Under the pieces are notes generated by a model. The model made no database searches. It was not told the origin of the DNA and saw only the letters and a list, made by a program, of their open reading frames with translations. A stretch of DNA of 64,000 nucleotides, taken from the NCBI GenBank assembly GCA_949825025.1, contig OX463778.1:16516171-16580170 (forward strand), written 5' to 3'. Each line of letters begins with the position of its first letter. The stretch's first letter is position 1. A program made the translations under genes and the position numbers. This DNA is from Siphlonurus alternatus (Eukaryota > Arthropoda > Insecta > Ephemeroptera > Siphlonuridae). Positions 48,501-62,430 of the stretch are shown piece by piece.

Positions 48501-51051
48501 GAAACACAGGTACATACACAAACACAGGCATCTCAGAGCCAGACTTTATTAATTTTTTTTATGAGCCCTCAATATACAGTACAATAATATTGTTAAATAT
48601 AGTGGTAATTTCTTTTGTGTTTTTTTCAACTATGTACGCATTTTGTAGTTACGTATAAGAACACACACATTTTTTACATGCACTGGAGTTAATCTATTGT
48701 TTAATCGTTATTTTACATGGATTGATTGAAACTCGCAATACTGATTAACATGGAAATTAAGTCTGTAAAAGCACTTAATTAAAAATTATTTTTACAAAAA
48801 AATATTGATTTTGTACTTCTTTTTGGGAGTGCTCGGTATTAAAAATGGCTTATGAGATGATGTATGTGATCTGCAGTGAAGAGTATGCTGAGAATGCCAT
48901 CTATGAAAGTCTGGAGGAGGTTCATGTCTTGGCCCTTGCCCACGTTCTGCGAAGACCAATCATTGTAATTGCTGACCTCGTGCTGAAGGTATGACCAGAC
49001 TCGTATATAGAAACTTGCAAACTCTAGTCAGCATTACCTCATTAATTGTTGAAATTTGGTACTTTTACTCTATTCTAAAGTTTTGTCTAAAATACACTTT
49101 ATAATTTATTTAAACATTGAAACATTTTCACCCTCTTGATCCCACTTCTGAATTCTTGGTTATTTGCAGGATGTTCATGGAGAGGCGCTGGCTCCCATTC
49201 CATTTGGTGGGATCTACCTTCCTCTGGAATGCCCACCTGCCGAGTGCCACCGCTCTCCTTTGGTGCTCACCTACGATGCAGCGCACTTCTCAGCCCTGGT
49301 CGTGATGGAGAAAGAGACATATGCAGATAAGGCACCTCAGCCACCTGGTGAGCAAGCATGGAACAAGCACAGTAAAGAATAGTTAGAAGTATTGCTTTAC
49401 TTTTGATCATAGGAGGAAACATTTAAAAACAAAAACTCTGGAGTTTACGAAGTGAAATAGTGTTTGCAAATTGTAAAATTAAAGCCTTAATTTTTCATGC
49501 TGATTGAACAAATTTGTAAAATGTTTAAATTTTTACTACATAATCAGGTTGCAAAGTAAATTTCCTGTTATGTTACTGATTTCATCCCTACCACAATCTA
49601 ATAAAGACTAACGTTGTTGTCTTATTTCAGCGGTGATTCCCCTTACTGACGCTGACCACGAGCTCCTGCCCATCCAGTTCAGTGTGGACCCCGGAGAACA
49701 GTTTGTGTGGGGCCGAGATGAGCACAGCGCCCACATCGCCCAGCGTCTGACGCTAGCTCCTCGAGATCGACTGGGTCTGCTGCGAGAATACCTGGACGTC
49801 GTGACGGTTCCCCTACCCGCAGCAAGCATAACCTCAGAGGAAAACGGTGACGTGACCGAACCTGAAGGATCATCTCCGTTAGAAGAGGAAGAGATAGAGA
49901 GAAGACTCTCAGAAGTAGACCTAGACTGTGATGAAAATGTCCTCAGTAGCTCTTCAGATAGTGGTATATACCGTAGTAAAGCTGCTAAACAATTACAATC
50001 TGTAGCTAAACAATTTGGAAGTATTGGTAAATCTATGAGTAAAAAAATTAAGAAGAATTTAGGATCTATTACTAAAATGACACGAACAAATTCATTAAAA
50101 AAGAAACCTGTAATTAATACAGGATTGGTAAGACAAACTACAAAGTTACCAGGAAGTGGAGGAGCGTTACACAGTCAGGATTATATTCTGTGTGCTGTTT
50201 TACATACTGAGAGAAGACATGAGTACCAGGAAGAAATGGTACACAATTACCTGCAGTCAGCACGAGGAAGGTTTGAGCGAGATAAGGATATGAAGGCAAG
50301 GCAAGCTGAAGAACGTAAACGTAAAGATGAACTTAGACTTCAAGAATTAGCTGCGTCAGAAGGACCATCATTATGTATAAATCCTGGTTGTTGTATGTAT
50401 GGAACTGCTCTCACAAGCTACATGTGCACTGCATGCTACAACAAACAGAGAGAACAGGAACAAGAAATTGCAAACAATCCTGCAAACATCAATTCTCCAA
50501 TAATGAGTAGAGCATATGATTCAAATGTTAGATACGGAGCTGGAAGGTCAAGGTTTTATGCCGAGACTGATTCTAATTCTCATGAGCTTGCTAGCAGAAT
50601 TCCATTGAGTAGGGCGGGTAGTAACACAGACCAAACTCTGTACCTGTCAAAGTCAACGTTCTATAATGACTCTGGTGTGCCTGGCAGCCCAGCTCTTAGT
50701 AGGCTTGCAAGCTCTGTTCAGTCCCACAACAGAGGCTGGTCAGATGATACGAGCTCTCAACCAATCATTGGCAGTCCAGCACCTTGTGTAGCTCAGGGTC
50801 ATGTTACTGTTGTATCAGTAAACTCTGCAAATGCTGAAAATCAAAGCGAAAATAAATTTGATGTCGGAAAAATGTATGGAGGATTCAAATTACCATCAAC
50901 ATCAGAGGCAAAACCATGCAGGACTAATAATTGTAAATTTTTTGGCTGTGCAGAAAAAGATTACTTCTGCTCTAAATGTCATAAAGAAAATCAACAATCT
51001 TTAATCCTTGGATCAGGCAGAAGTATGAATATTCAAGAAATGAGAATATGA
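45532..51051 (+). CDS. OTUD7: OTU deubiquitinase OTUD7 (Cezanne)
   Basis: Exons 45532-45607, 46035-46268, 47284-47457, 47798-47965, 48248-48509, 48877-48988, 49170-49347 and 49631-51051 join in phase to 874 residues. A UBA-like domain opens the protein ([32 protein letters not shown]). The OTU domain follows, with the family signatures LNWWADSG and [18 protein letters not shown] (Asp207, Cys210 catalytic), RRPIIVIAD and [10 protein letters not shown] (His381). The last exon ends with two A20-type zinc fingers, both C-x4-C-x11-C-x2-C. Family members trim Lys11-linked ubiquitin chains and restrain NF-kB signalling; this is known for vertebrate Cezanne. Human OTUD7B has one A20 finger as I recall it, so two is notable. 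The start is an ATG just after an acceptor. A fold-back sits in intron 2. Confidence 0.95.
46333..46963. mobile_element. Inverted-repeat element in OTUD7 intron 2
   Basis: GTTATAACTAGGGCCCGGAT at the left is mirrored by ATCCGGACCCTAGTTATAAC at the right. The interior is rich in AAAACTTAAA/TTTCAGTTTT words that partly pair. No transposase frame. Confidence 0.8.
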
Positions 51052-52990
51052 ATCTCTATATATCTTCGTCTCTCATTATTATTAATATGTATTATTAAAA
51101 TATTTAATATAAAATAAAGCAATGTCATTTTAATATAATGATGTAAAAAAATAAGTATTCTAAGTAAAAATGTTGTTAAATATATGTGTGTGTGTGTGTT
51201 TGTTTTTTTGTATGAGTGTTTAAATTAAATAATATATATTATAAAAAAAATATATATATTTGAGTGTATTTCAATTTGCTATTTTTGCTGTTGAAAAAAT
51301 TTCCAGTAAAATTATTTTTTCATGTTTGTAATTTTTACCTCAAATGTTCACCTTGTGAGAGATTTATGAAGAGAAATTTATCTCTTAATATCTTGTGGGT
51401 ATTTTTTCAATAATCAGTGTCTTAATAACTTATGTATGGGACACAAAGTGGCTCATTGGTTGTGGCTAATTAATACTTCTTTACCTAGTGTATATTTGAT
51501 CTGGCTTTTTTTTTTTTTTTTTTAAATATATTATCTTTGAACATATTTTCATAGAATATTTCTGACTTAGAAAAAGTTTAGCGCTTAACCTATCTTCTTA
51601 CTCTTTATGTGTACTCTTTCTCTCTCTCTCTTTGTTTTTTTGTGTGTACTGTTGATATATTTAACCAATGGAGTAATAAAATCTCTTTGATTGTATTTTT
51701 CTCTTGATTAAAAAAAAATTAATGTTTTTAAGTCTTAATTGCATACATGAAATACATCACACAACAAAAAATAAAATAACTTCTATGGTGCTCATTCAAT
51801 GTGTAAAGTTATTTATTGAATAATTTTGTGACTTTATTATTTACATCAACAAAAACCGTATCTTAAGTCATGTATAATAATAAATGACTGCAGATTGAAA
51901 TGCAATATTTAACTACTAACGTGGTGATTGAACTGATTGATTTTTTAAAGAAACTAACTTGGTCTGTAGTCTAAGATTTCCACTAGAATTAAAACTTATT
52001 ATTTTCAATCAACATTTTGTGATCAGCCTGAATAATTAAGCTGACAAGTCAAATATTGGCAATGTTTTTAAAAATTGTGAATAACAAGTGCAGTCAATTC
52101 CTCCTCCCAACCAACTACTTTTTTTTCTAATAAATACCTTTGATTATTTTATTTTGTTAAACAATAGTGTGGTTTTTCTGTAAGTATGTTCGGGAATCCT
52201 TTGGCTTGTGTACGGCCAATGACTGAAGGAAGACCTGAATATAAGCACGATAAAAATCCCATTTAATAAATTGACACTGCTCTGGAATATTGGATGAAAA
52301 GACATGTTAAAACAACTGAACATACACTATACAACACCCTTCCTTCCAACTGCATGAAGTTCCTCTTGCTTTGAAAAATTCTCTAATAAAGTCAGTTCAA
52401 CTTAGATAGCAATATTTTGTTTTTAAATGAAGTTAAATATGATAATTGTATAAAAACTTTGTTAAATGTTGCAAAGAGTTGAACATACAGGGAAAAAGTC
52501 TATTGATCAACTTTTTCGCTTGTCAATTTTTGATGATGAAAATATCCATCACACAAACCATTTTTCATACTGACACTAGAGTGTGCAAGTTAAGTGGTTG
52601 TTGATATTTGTTGTACCTGTGTAATTTTTTTTTCCTGTATTCTAAATATTAATGATACTACTGTATTTAAAAAAATAATGTTTTTTTATTAATCAATCAA
52701 ATTCAATCCAATGATTATAATGTATACTTTTAGTTTAAAAGCAATCCATCATAAAGTTGTATAGTTTTTAAAGTACAGATAAAAAAATGTTTGATGTCAG
52801 TCCTAATAAGAATCTATTAATGAAATCAATAAAAATTATTTTGGATTTTTTTTTTTTTTTTAATGTCATTTTGTATTTTATGTGTTGCAGCTTTTGTAAC
52901 TTTTGTAACTCCAAAAATTTCTCTGCACAATTAATGCATTTTATCAATTAATAAAGTAAATCAAGAATCAATCAATACTGAGGCTATAAA
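51052..52990 (+). other. OTUD7 3' UTR and flank
   Basis: An AATAAA at 51113-51118, about 60 bases after the stop, is the first polyadenylation signal, with more further on. The rest is AT-rich with T-runs, a TG repeat near 51185-51200 and no coding signal. Confidence 0.5.
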
Positions 52991-53345
52991 TTAAGGGTAA
53001 GGTAACGCCACCAATGTTTAAAAAAATCCCTCACACAAAAATTCTGAAAAAAAATTAAAATGTTCTCCTCTACACCCCCTATCAGTAGCTAAAATATCAG
53101 GTATACAAATACGATCTAGTTTTTGAGTTATGAATTTTTAAAGTTGACTAATTTAACATGGAAGTTTCATTTCTCCATGTTAAAGTAGTCAACTTTAAAA
53201 ATTCATAACTCAAAAACTAGATCGTATTTGTATACCTGATATTTAAGCTACTGATAGGGGGTGTAGAGGAGAACATTTTAAATTTTTTTCAGAATTTCTG
53301 TGTGAGGGATTTTTTTTAACATTGGTGGCGTTACCTTACCCTTAA
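52991..53345. mobile_element. Best-preserved family A fold-back with TTAA ends
   Basis: The 355-base element runs from TTAAGGGTAAGGTAACGCC to GGCGTTACCTTACCCTTAA. The whole sequence is one long hairpin, with a loop near 53158-53180 (CATGGAAGTTTCATTTCTCC). TTAA is present at both ends. Near-perfect symmetry suggests recent origin or ongoing homogenisation. Confidence 0.95.
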
Positions 53346-54071
53346 CAAATTCATATAAAATGCCAAAATTCAGCACTCCATATAGTAGGCAAAGAGATTT
53401 TGGTATGTGCAGGGAAGGAGACATCACAAAATAAATATATACTGGAATATATATAAATTGATGGGCTCTTGCCTACTTCATTTAATGTATTCTTTAATTT
53501 CAAGTATTGTTAAACTTGTTACAAAGTTTGCGTCTTCAACAAATTTATTGAAAAATATTCAAAGTTAAATGTTTAGAAATGTGTATAATATAATATATGT
53601 TCATTGGTGAACTCGTGGCATCCCATCAAAAATGCATATTTGTTGTCTATTCGATAACTTACTTTTCCCCGGTCCCCATTTTTTTTTTTTTTTTTTTACT
53701 TATGCTTATGCAGAGCTGCATCCTATTTAATTAATTATTATTTAGCTTTTGTAACAAAAGAAACAACATTAATTATTGGAATGCAACACACACAAACACT
53801 TAAAAAGTTTGATAAATGAATTTTTTCCATGCATAATTTTTTAATGATAGGTACATCAGTTCCTTAATATGTATAACCATTCTTTTTCTTTTTTTCTTAC
53901 AACTCCCAAATGCTTCCATGCTTCTATGACTATCTTGACTTGCAAATTTGTTTTGATATTAAATGATATTATCAAGTTTATTTTTTTGGAAAATGATTAT
54001 TATACAAATGTATTAGAAGCATAAATTGTTGGCATTGGAGGCGATGGGCACATTAGGATTTGCTGTATCAT

Positions 54072-54455
54072 AATGGGAAGCTGTGATGGTGACGTCATGC
54101 AACCTTTGTCCTACCATTTACTTACAAGAAAACACTGAGCGCACGTAAGATCCTATACAGAGCAATTTTTCGATCACAAATTGTTAATTCTTAACACAAG
54201 TTCTGTTTCCGAATTTAAAATCACGTATTGTCACTAACCTTTTACATTTGCCACAATTAAAATATTATTTACAACACCAGCTCAGTTTAAGTAAAGAGAC
54301 TCTAAAATAATTCGCGGCACTTGTATTCTGATTTTGGAGTGGGAAATCTGCGCAGAAACGTTGCGCAATGGTGTCAAAATCCGCTGATCTTCAACATACG
54401 AATATCCTCCAGTTAGAATATGGCGACCAAATTAGCAGGTCACAGCTTCCCATTG
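54072..54455. mobile_element. TIR element with AATGGGAAGCTGTGA ends
   Basis: AATGGGAAGCTGTGA at the left pairs with TCACAGCTTCCCATT at the right. The interior contains GGTGACGTCATGC near 54090 and is not a full hairpin. The flanks 53346-54070 and 54456-55580 are AT-rich with nothing recognisable. Confidence 0.7.
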
Positions 54456-55594
54456 AGTATGAATGTCATTGTTGTACTTGTCTGTGTAATACAAAACTCA
54501 AAATGTACAGTAAAATTTGATATGCCTTTTCCTTTTAATGCCACAACAATATATGCATGTTATTAGGTAATAATATAATTAATCATGGGAGAATATATTG
54601 AGCTTAATGATAAAATTTAACAGCATTATATTATAATTATTATAGTAATTAATACAGTATTACTATTAGTTTTTTTTTATTGAATTTAATATTCTGCTGA
54701 AGTATATTTCTTATCGTGTTATAGGAAACATCATTTAATAAAAATAAATTATGAATATAAATATATATATAAATGTATTTTTGTGTGAATTATAAGACTT
54801 GCAATAGGTCAAGATATATATGTATTATAATAAAAACAAAATCTAGTAAATCTCAGTTTAAAATGTTAATTATAAAAATTTATAAATCTTCAAACATCTT
54901 TAATAAAATTTTGTTATTTACATGTAATTATTTTTATTTTTAATCTCCATATATGCTTTTAGTAATTCTTGTATTTTTCTGATTGTACATTGGTTTTAAA
55001 TATTTATAGGGCATATAAAAATATATTAATTATATGTTACTTGATGCTGTAATTAATATAATTTGTATATACGAGTACAATATATATTATATATATATGC
55101 CATGTATATAATATATATCCCATCCCTGCCATCTGATTATTTTGTAATCAGGATCTGGATGCTCCAAAGAGTCCCATATGCAGCATTTATGCGGCACCAC
55201 CATATATATTATTTTTCCATTTGGTGGTATATACGTAGATACAAAATCATATCACATTGTAGTACCGGTCCAACATTTTTTGACACAAACCCTAGCTGTG
55301 TTTACTGAATCATGTTTGACCACCATGACCAAATGATCATGACCATAAAATAAAATGACCCTCTAATATTTATTATTGCATGGTCTCCATATACGTATTA
55401 GTGATATACACCTTTTACTTTTTAATTGTTATACTGCATGATCTCGATCATGCAGTTCGGGATGATCGAGGGTCAAATGTGTGTTTTTCAACTATATAGT
55501 GTGGCACGTACCATCGTCCTCCTGCGCATAAGATGCATATATATAGAACTTCTGTAACTTTCGGATATTAATGTTTCGATCCTATAAGGCCGTA

Positions 55595-55631
55595 TATACT
55601 GCATATATAATATATTAATATATATATATAT

Positions 55632-55675
<44 letters not shown>

Positions 55676-55700
55676 TATATATAATATGTATATATATATG
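55595..55700. repeat. AT-rich microsatellite (TATA)n
   Basis: A run of imperfect AT/TA dinucleotides. The Tyr-Ile-rich reading frames across it are artefacts. Short ATGATC palindromes follow at 55760-55800. Confidence 0.9.
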
Positions 55701-55929
55701 CACGCGGCGCAACATTATTTATTGAAATATGGCCATAATTAAAAAAATGAACCTTTAATTAAATGATCAGTTCACGATCATTTAATTAAATGATCGTGAT
55801 TAACCCATTACTTATATAATTAAGACACTGCCAGAGGTTTCTGACAATATATATTACAATATATTATGCCTATATCTATAATATATTTATTAATTTCTGA
55901 TAGTACAGTCCAAAAGGGACAAAGATTTA

Positions 55930-55997
55930 AGATTTGAACAAAGTGCGCTACCAATGAAAACCGGAAATTAAATTTCATTATTCATTTGCGTTAGAAA
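55930..55997 (+). promoter_or_regulatory. Candidate KHDC4 promoter/5' UTR
   Basis: ACCGGAAAT near 55958 is an ETS-type site, and CCAATGA lies near 55950. Both lie within 50 bases of the candidate start codon. This is the usual composition of a housekeeping promoter, but the assignment depends on the first exon below. Confidence 0.3.
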
Positions 55998-58900
55998 ATG
56001 GCTGCTATATCAGATCTGTAGGGAAAAGTTATTTTCATCTCGCAATATTTCTTTTGATTGATTGCACTTAAAAAACTGTAACCGTCTCAGTGTAGGAAAA
56101 TAAATATTTTAATAAAAACAAAGCAAAAAGAATATACGTTTCGCAGCTCTGGCTGAATGAACTATAAATGAACTGCGGCTCTTCTTATGGTGATGGTTAC
56201 AGCCCACTGAAGTCTTTGGTTAGTATGCAGTATGCCTACATTATGCATAATATATATTATATGCATACTGTATTTATTAAAGTATTTTCTTATCGATCCT
56301 TAGTTTACCCTAATTACCAATTAATGCATAAAATAGCTAGGCTTGCTCATAAAACTGTTAATATATTGATCGATCAAGGCTGTTTTAGGTATTTTAATTA
56401 ATTAATTGAATTTGTTGGACTCTGGGCTTGTGGATGCTCGGAGTGTTGGTGAGTTCAGGGGGGGGGGGCTGAGAGAGTCAGCCGCAAGCAAGCGAGCCAC
56501 CGTGGTGGAATACCCACAATAGCCGCAAGCAGGGGTGTATGCATGTAATGTGTGTATGTACGTACACACTGCTATTTATCTTATCTTAACAAATTAATGC
56601 TTGGGGGCAGGGAGGGGAGTCTCTTGAGTGTTATCAACCATCAAATTAAGGTGTTTTAGCATAAAATATATTTATATGATCACTTATCCGTACCACCCCA
56701 ACTGTGCTCCCCCCCCCCCCCTAATTTTAAGATTATAGAATTAATAGAATAGGGTACCACCCCCCTCCCGAGCTGCGCACTAGTTCTGCCCCTGACATAC
56801 CAGCTTTGCTTGGGATTTTAGATCCCTTCCAAGCTGGGACTATAATAGCAATCCATCCCAGCATTTGCCTGGTTATGACAGGAAAGTTCAGGGAACCATG
56901 GGAACCTCAGTCTTGATGGTCAGCAATTGATGGAGAATGCCATATGCCATCAATTACCTCCGCAATGCATGAGTGGGTGTTATTTTTAAGAAGATTTTAG
57001 CTGTCTACAATGTACCTCTATGATACAATACTAATTATATTTTTATAGTGCATTGAATCATACATTATGCTTAATTGTGATAGCATTAAAATTTTTGAAA
57101 CCACTATAGTTCTTTAAAGGATCTTCATCTTTAATATTCAAGTTTTAATTGGAAATATTCTCCATTATCCCTCTTATTAATTCTTCTATCTCCCTCTTCG
57201 AGCTACTATATATGGCATACCAAGTAGTGTTGATTTGTCTTTTTGCAGGGATATGTTCAGCAGAAGTAGTCTGGAGGCAGCTGCAGAAGCCGCAGCAAGG
57301 GTGAACGCCATGCTGATTGCCAAGGGAAAACTCAAGACTCCTGCGCTAATTGTACCAACTAAAGCGAAAGTAAGCACATCAATGTCTCAGTGGTACAATC
57401 CAGCAAATGTGAGTTGACTAACGTAGCTACAACAGGAAGATTATAGATTTGCAGTTCATTCAAAAAGTAATCAAAAATTCTTCTATTCGAGGCATTTTTA
57501 TTATACTGTAATCAATACAGTGTCAAAATTATTTATTATTGTTCTCAACTTTGTATTGCATTATAGTATACATGCACTTTTTATAATTGACATACAACTG
57601 TATTTATTTAGTTTATTGTTTTATTGTTTATTGTTTTATTTATTAATTGTTTTATACACAAGACAAATATTGTAATAGGGTGTGGATATTATTAGAGCGT
57701 AATACATATTACAAAAGTGGTACTGTACTGTACTTGCACTTTTAAATTAATACACTAATTAATAATATAACTATTAACCTAATGTTTTTAAAGCAACATA
57801 ATAGCATCATTAATAATACAGTATATTAGTCTTTACACAAAAACAATGTAACTTTTATATGCACTAGAAAATTACTTGTAAGGAAATTAGCCTCTAATAA
57901 ATCAGAGGTGCTTAGAAAAAACTCTTACTGAAGTTGCTATTGTATTGTTGTTGTTTTTTCTCCCCATTCAATTATTACGTTTTAGAAGCATTTATTGTGT
58001 ACAGTACTCTAATTTATGATTATGGGGCACAATTCATAATAGCGAGTTATCCAGAAAGATACATCCAGGTTTCTCACTGACCACATTGATTGACACTAAA
58101 CAAAGGTAGTGAGAAACATAGATATGAATTACACCCAGTATAATCTTAATTTTATGGTTGATAAAAATTGTTAACTTCACAGGAGGTGAGCACAAGCAAG
58201 TCGACGGGAGATTTGTTCACTGCGGAGGTTGAGATCAACGACGCACCTTTGTCTGCACGGAACCTCTTGACCAGGGGCCACACCCAAGACGAAATCAACA
58301 AGTATTCAGGTGAGGAGCCTCTGTCCCAACCTTACATACCAAGCGGTTTTTAAAGGTAGAGGGAAAAATACGTTGACAGTGAGCGTCAACCTTCTCTTCT
58401 TCTGCTTCACTTAATTTTTTCTGGAATTTTCTAGTTATTACACCATAGGTGTAATGCTTTTTCTGAATTTGCTTCATTTCTTATGCTGATATTTTAATGT
58501 TGCATCAAAACTTACATCAATAAAGAGTAAAAATTTTAGGAATTTTAAGCAAAATGTCATAAAAATGTGTTAAGATGCTGTCATTCTTTGATGTATTATT
58601 TTTAATATAAAATACTGTAGTGATTAGTTAATAAAGAACAAAAAAAACTATCACACAGAACTTATTAAATACATATCCTATGTCAGAAAATTTGAATATG
58701 CATTGATTTATATTTTATTTATATTTTATTAGCCACCTGCTCTTTAGTGTAGTGGTTAGTACACTTGGCTCTCGTCCGAGTGGTCCCCGGTTCAAATCCC
58801 GAATACGGCAGACTTTTCGCGACTTGGAATGGGTGTGACTGGCTACTAGATGAAAGAGTTGGTAGGAGGAAGGCAGCTTACGGCTGTCTATACTCCGCTG

Positions 58901-61900
58901 GGGTGATTAAGACCGCGGAATGTTGTGCAAACAACATACGTGCCCCGCTAAGAAACGGTACTTAACTGTCTGGCGTGCAGACTGGGTATTAGGAGCCCCA
59001 GAGAGCACTGTGAACAATGTTGAAAAACAAGTTCCGCCATTGGTAACCAAACCATATTTTATTTATATTATGAGTTACTAACACGTAAATTTAATTTGTT
59101 GTATGCAGGTGCTGCAGTTTCAACGCGAGGTCGTTACCTGAACTTTGAAGAGAAGGCTAAGAACACTGGAGAACGACCTCTGTACCTGTACGTTCAGGCC
59201 TCAGAGAAGGAAGCTGTGGACCGTAAGCACACAAGCTGAATGTTTTGCTTAAACATTCTGTCTCAATAAAAGTCAGCGGTCACTTTAGAGATTGACTTTT
59301 AAAAGTGATTCTTAAGTTTTTATAATAAAGTAGTGAGTTGTTTTTTTCCTTAACTGAATCTAGTGTAACGAGTTTAGTAACTCCAAAGAAATTTATGAAA
59401 ATGACACACAACAAGAAATTACAAATTTTCATATATACATATATATTAATAAATAGTAGTAAGAGTACAGTATGTCACTAATAATTTTATTTAATGATAA
59501 ACAAACCCATTGAAAGTAATTTATAATACATTGATTGTATAAAATAGAACTATTTATTTTGTATGTCGTAACTTGAACATAAATAACAAAAATTAAGTTC
59601 TTTATTTATTTGGTTCTCCAGTGGGTGTTCAGCGAATCCAGGAGATCATCCAGCAACACATGAGCCAGCAGCCACCCCCCTCGACTGTGGCAGCTGCTGC
59701 GGCTGCCGCGGCTGCTGCTGCTGCCGCTGTGTCACCTCGCCGTACCTCCAAGTTCCACAGCAAGTTCTCGGCTCGCAATCCCAACGCCACCCAGCAGGTG
59801 GTGCTCAGGCCCCCACCCTTAATGAGCATACAGACTTCCATGCCCTCCGTGGTGAGTCAAACTGTTGTGACAAATGTTCCTTTAGATTAATTGTAGTCTA
59901 GAATCATATAAACATGAGCTAACTAAATTTTTAAATAATGCTTTTGGTGAAATCTAAATCATAGTTTTGTCTATGTACAGGAGAAGGTATTCATTTGCCT
60001 TGACCATGCTGGCCCTGGGTTTGACCTGCGGAATAAGGTGGTTGGTGTCGGAGGAGCTAATCTGCATTACATCCGTAATGAGTCGGGGGCGATGGTCACC
60101 CTCCGTGGCAAGGGCTCTGGCTTCATAGAGCCAGTAACTGGAACTGAGTCTCCGGAGCCCATGCATCTCTGCATCGAGTGAGTATACTAAGATATCATGC
60201 AAACATACCAGTAGTGCTTGCCTTCTAGCTGGTGTTCTGATTATGTAATTTGGAAATAGAAGTAGAATCAAAAAAGAATTTATGTAAAAGAAAGGTAGCT
60301 TGGTTTGGCAGCACCTAATATTTTTAAAGGATGTTCTATGCTTCAGATACGGTATTCAAGATTTATCGTTTTTTTTTTTTTTTTTTTTTTTAATTTATTT
60401 AATTGTGTGCTGTTTTTAGTCATAAATGTAAAAAAGGAAAAAAAAACTGTTCGGACAGAAAAAAAATAGCAGCAGCTTTGATTTTTGCAAATAATGAATT
60501 TTTTTAGGACAATTTAATATCTGGATGTTATGTTTAAACCTTAAATTTCATGTACTATAACATCTATAACATCATGTATGTTATAAAACTTATTAAATGA
60601 GGTACACAGGTGTTAATGACAGACATGCTTCCAGGCACCCCAAGTTTGAAAGCCTGCAGGGAGGTAAGCAGTTGGCCCAGAACCTGGTGGACACTCTTCA
60701 GCAGGAGTTTCTCCAGTGGCACCAGCAACAGGCGGCCCAGCAGCAGCAGATGGGCTCCATGGCCGCAGCGGCCGCAATGCAGCAGCCAGCCATGCACCCT
60801 GGTAAGTCCAAGCATTGATTGATTACTTCAAATTGTTTACAGGACCATAATTTATTTGGTACTTTGTGGTTCATAATGACAAATGAGAAAAATGAGAAAT
60901 CCCTTCTTTAACCTGTTAACTCGATTTCACTCTTTTTTTTTTATGCAAAGCTACTCTCTGTTATATTTGTACATAATTTATAGGGTTGAATTTTTACTTT
61001 ATACATATTTTTAATCTCTTAATTTATTGAAGCAAAAATATGTAGTGTTCAGTTTTGATACTCTTGGCAATGTATTCTCATTGTGATGATTGCCGAAAAA
61101 TTCAATAAATCTGAGTGTGATGTTTGTGTGCAGGCCAGTTCCAGACGGTGAGTGTGGGAGGACTGGGCCAGCCCGGCATGGTCACTCTTCACCAGCAGAT
61201 GCAGCAGCAGCCCGGTGAGTTGTCTAAAACAAACGAGGGAGTTCTTTCTTCCAAGTATCTCCATGCAAGAACAGTCATCTGCTAGGCAATGTTGTGGTTA
61301 TTGTAGTACTCTGAATGTAAGAACATCAAATTATTATGAATTAGTTCAATTTATGTTGAGTGCAGATATATTATTATTATTATTATTTATTTACCCCTTC
61401 CCTCTACCACTCTTCCCTTCATCAATTTTTAAACAAACTTAGGGGATGTAGACTAGATTTCCTTTTTTTTTCTATCCCCCCCCCCCCTCCCTTTGATAAT
61501 TTTTTTTTACATTTAAAATTTCCATTCATCAGTTAACGTTCAAAAGTAAATTTTAGTTGTATAATACATAGAAAGGTACAATGTGTAACAGCAAAGTCTG
61601 GACACTATCTGACTGTCCATTGTAACAGATATGCTGCAAGCTACAGGCATCCCTGGTTTGGTGACAACGTCTGTGTCTCTACCCTCAATGATGCAGAACC
61701 AAATGGGTCAGCCAGGTGAGTGGGCTTCATTGTAATAACTAGGCTTGTTAACTGTATATATATGCTGCATTACATGGTTTTTGTAGGGGACAGTTTTATT
61801 TTTCTTGTAGTGTTGATTAATTTTTAAAAAGGTGACATGGTATATATTATGTACTTGATTTTATTCAGAGAAAACTAATTTCAGTATCTTCCTTTTAAAC

Positions 61901-62386
61901 TACAACTGTAGCATTGTGACATAATAGTTACTGGGTTGTGTAGAATAAATTTAATTATACCAATTGTTTTCTTCAAAAAATTTGTAGTTTTAATTTCTTC
62001 TTTAACTGTAATTTTGCTTTGCAAATGTATGGGATGTTTCATAAAAGTTGTTTGTTTGTAGTTGTTTAATTATTATTTTTTCCTGCATTTCTTTAACCTT
62101 CCTTTCCTCCTTTTAGATCCCTTACAATTATTTTTTATTTCCTCAGATAGACCAGGGTCTGTATGTTTTGAATGGCGTCGCAATATTGGAGACGCGATGC
62201 AAGGTAATATTTACTGCCAAGTGTTTAACAAATGCTCATTTTGTCAGCACTCTATAAAACAGGCTGGAAACTAACAGTTTGAAGATGTGGCTTGGTTTTA
62301 AAATACAACTCTAAAAAATCCTTGAAACATAAAGACATTTTCTAATATCCATTCATTATGGAAAGGTATTAAAATATTTTGTATTT

Positions 62387-62430
<44 letters not shown>

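Noticed and set aside
58740..58812. tRNA-Glu gene
   Set aside because: A and B boxes are present but the acceptor stem pairs poorly, and the sequence is the head of a SINE with a 16-bp target duplication.
59629..59841. Alanine-rich minus-strand protein
   Set aside because: Antisense shadow of the polyalanine-coding KHDC4 exon.
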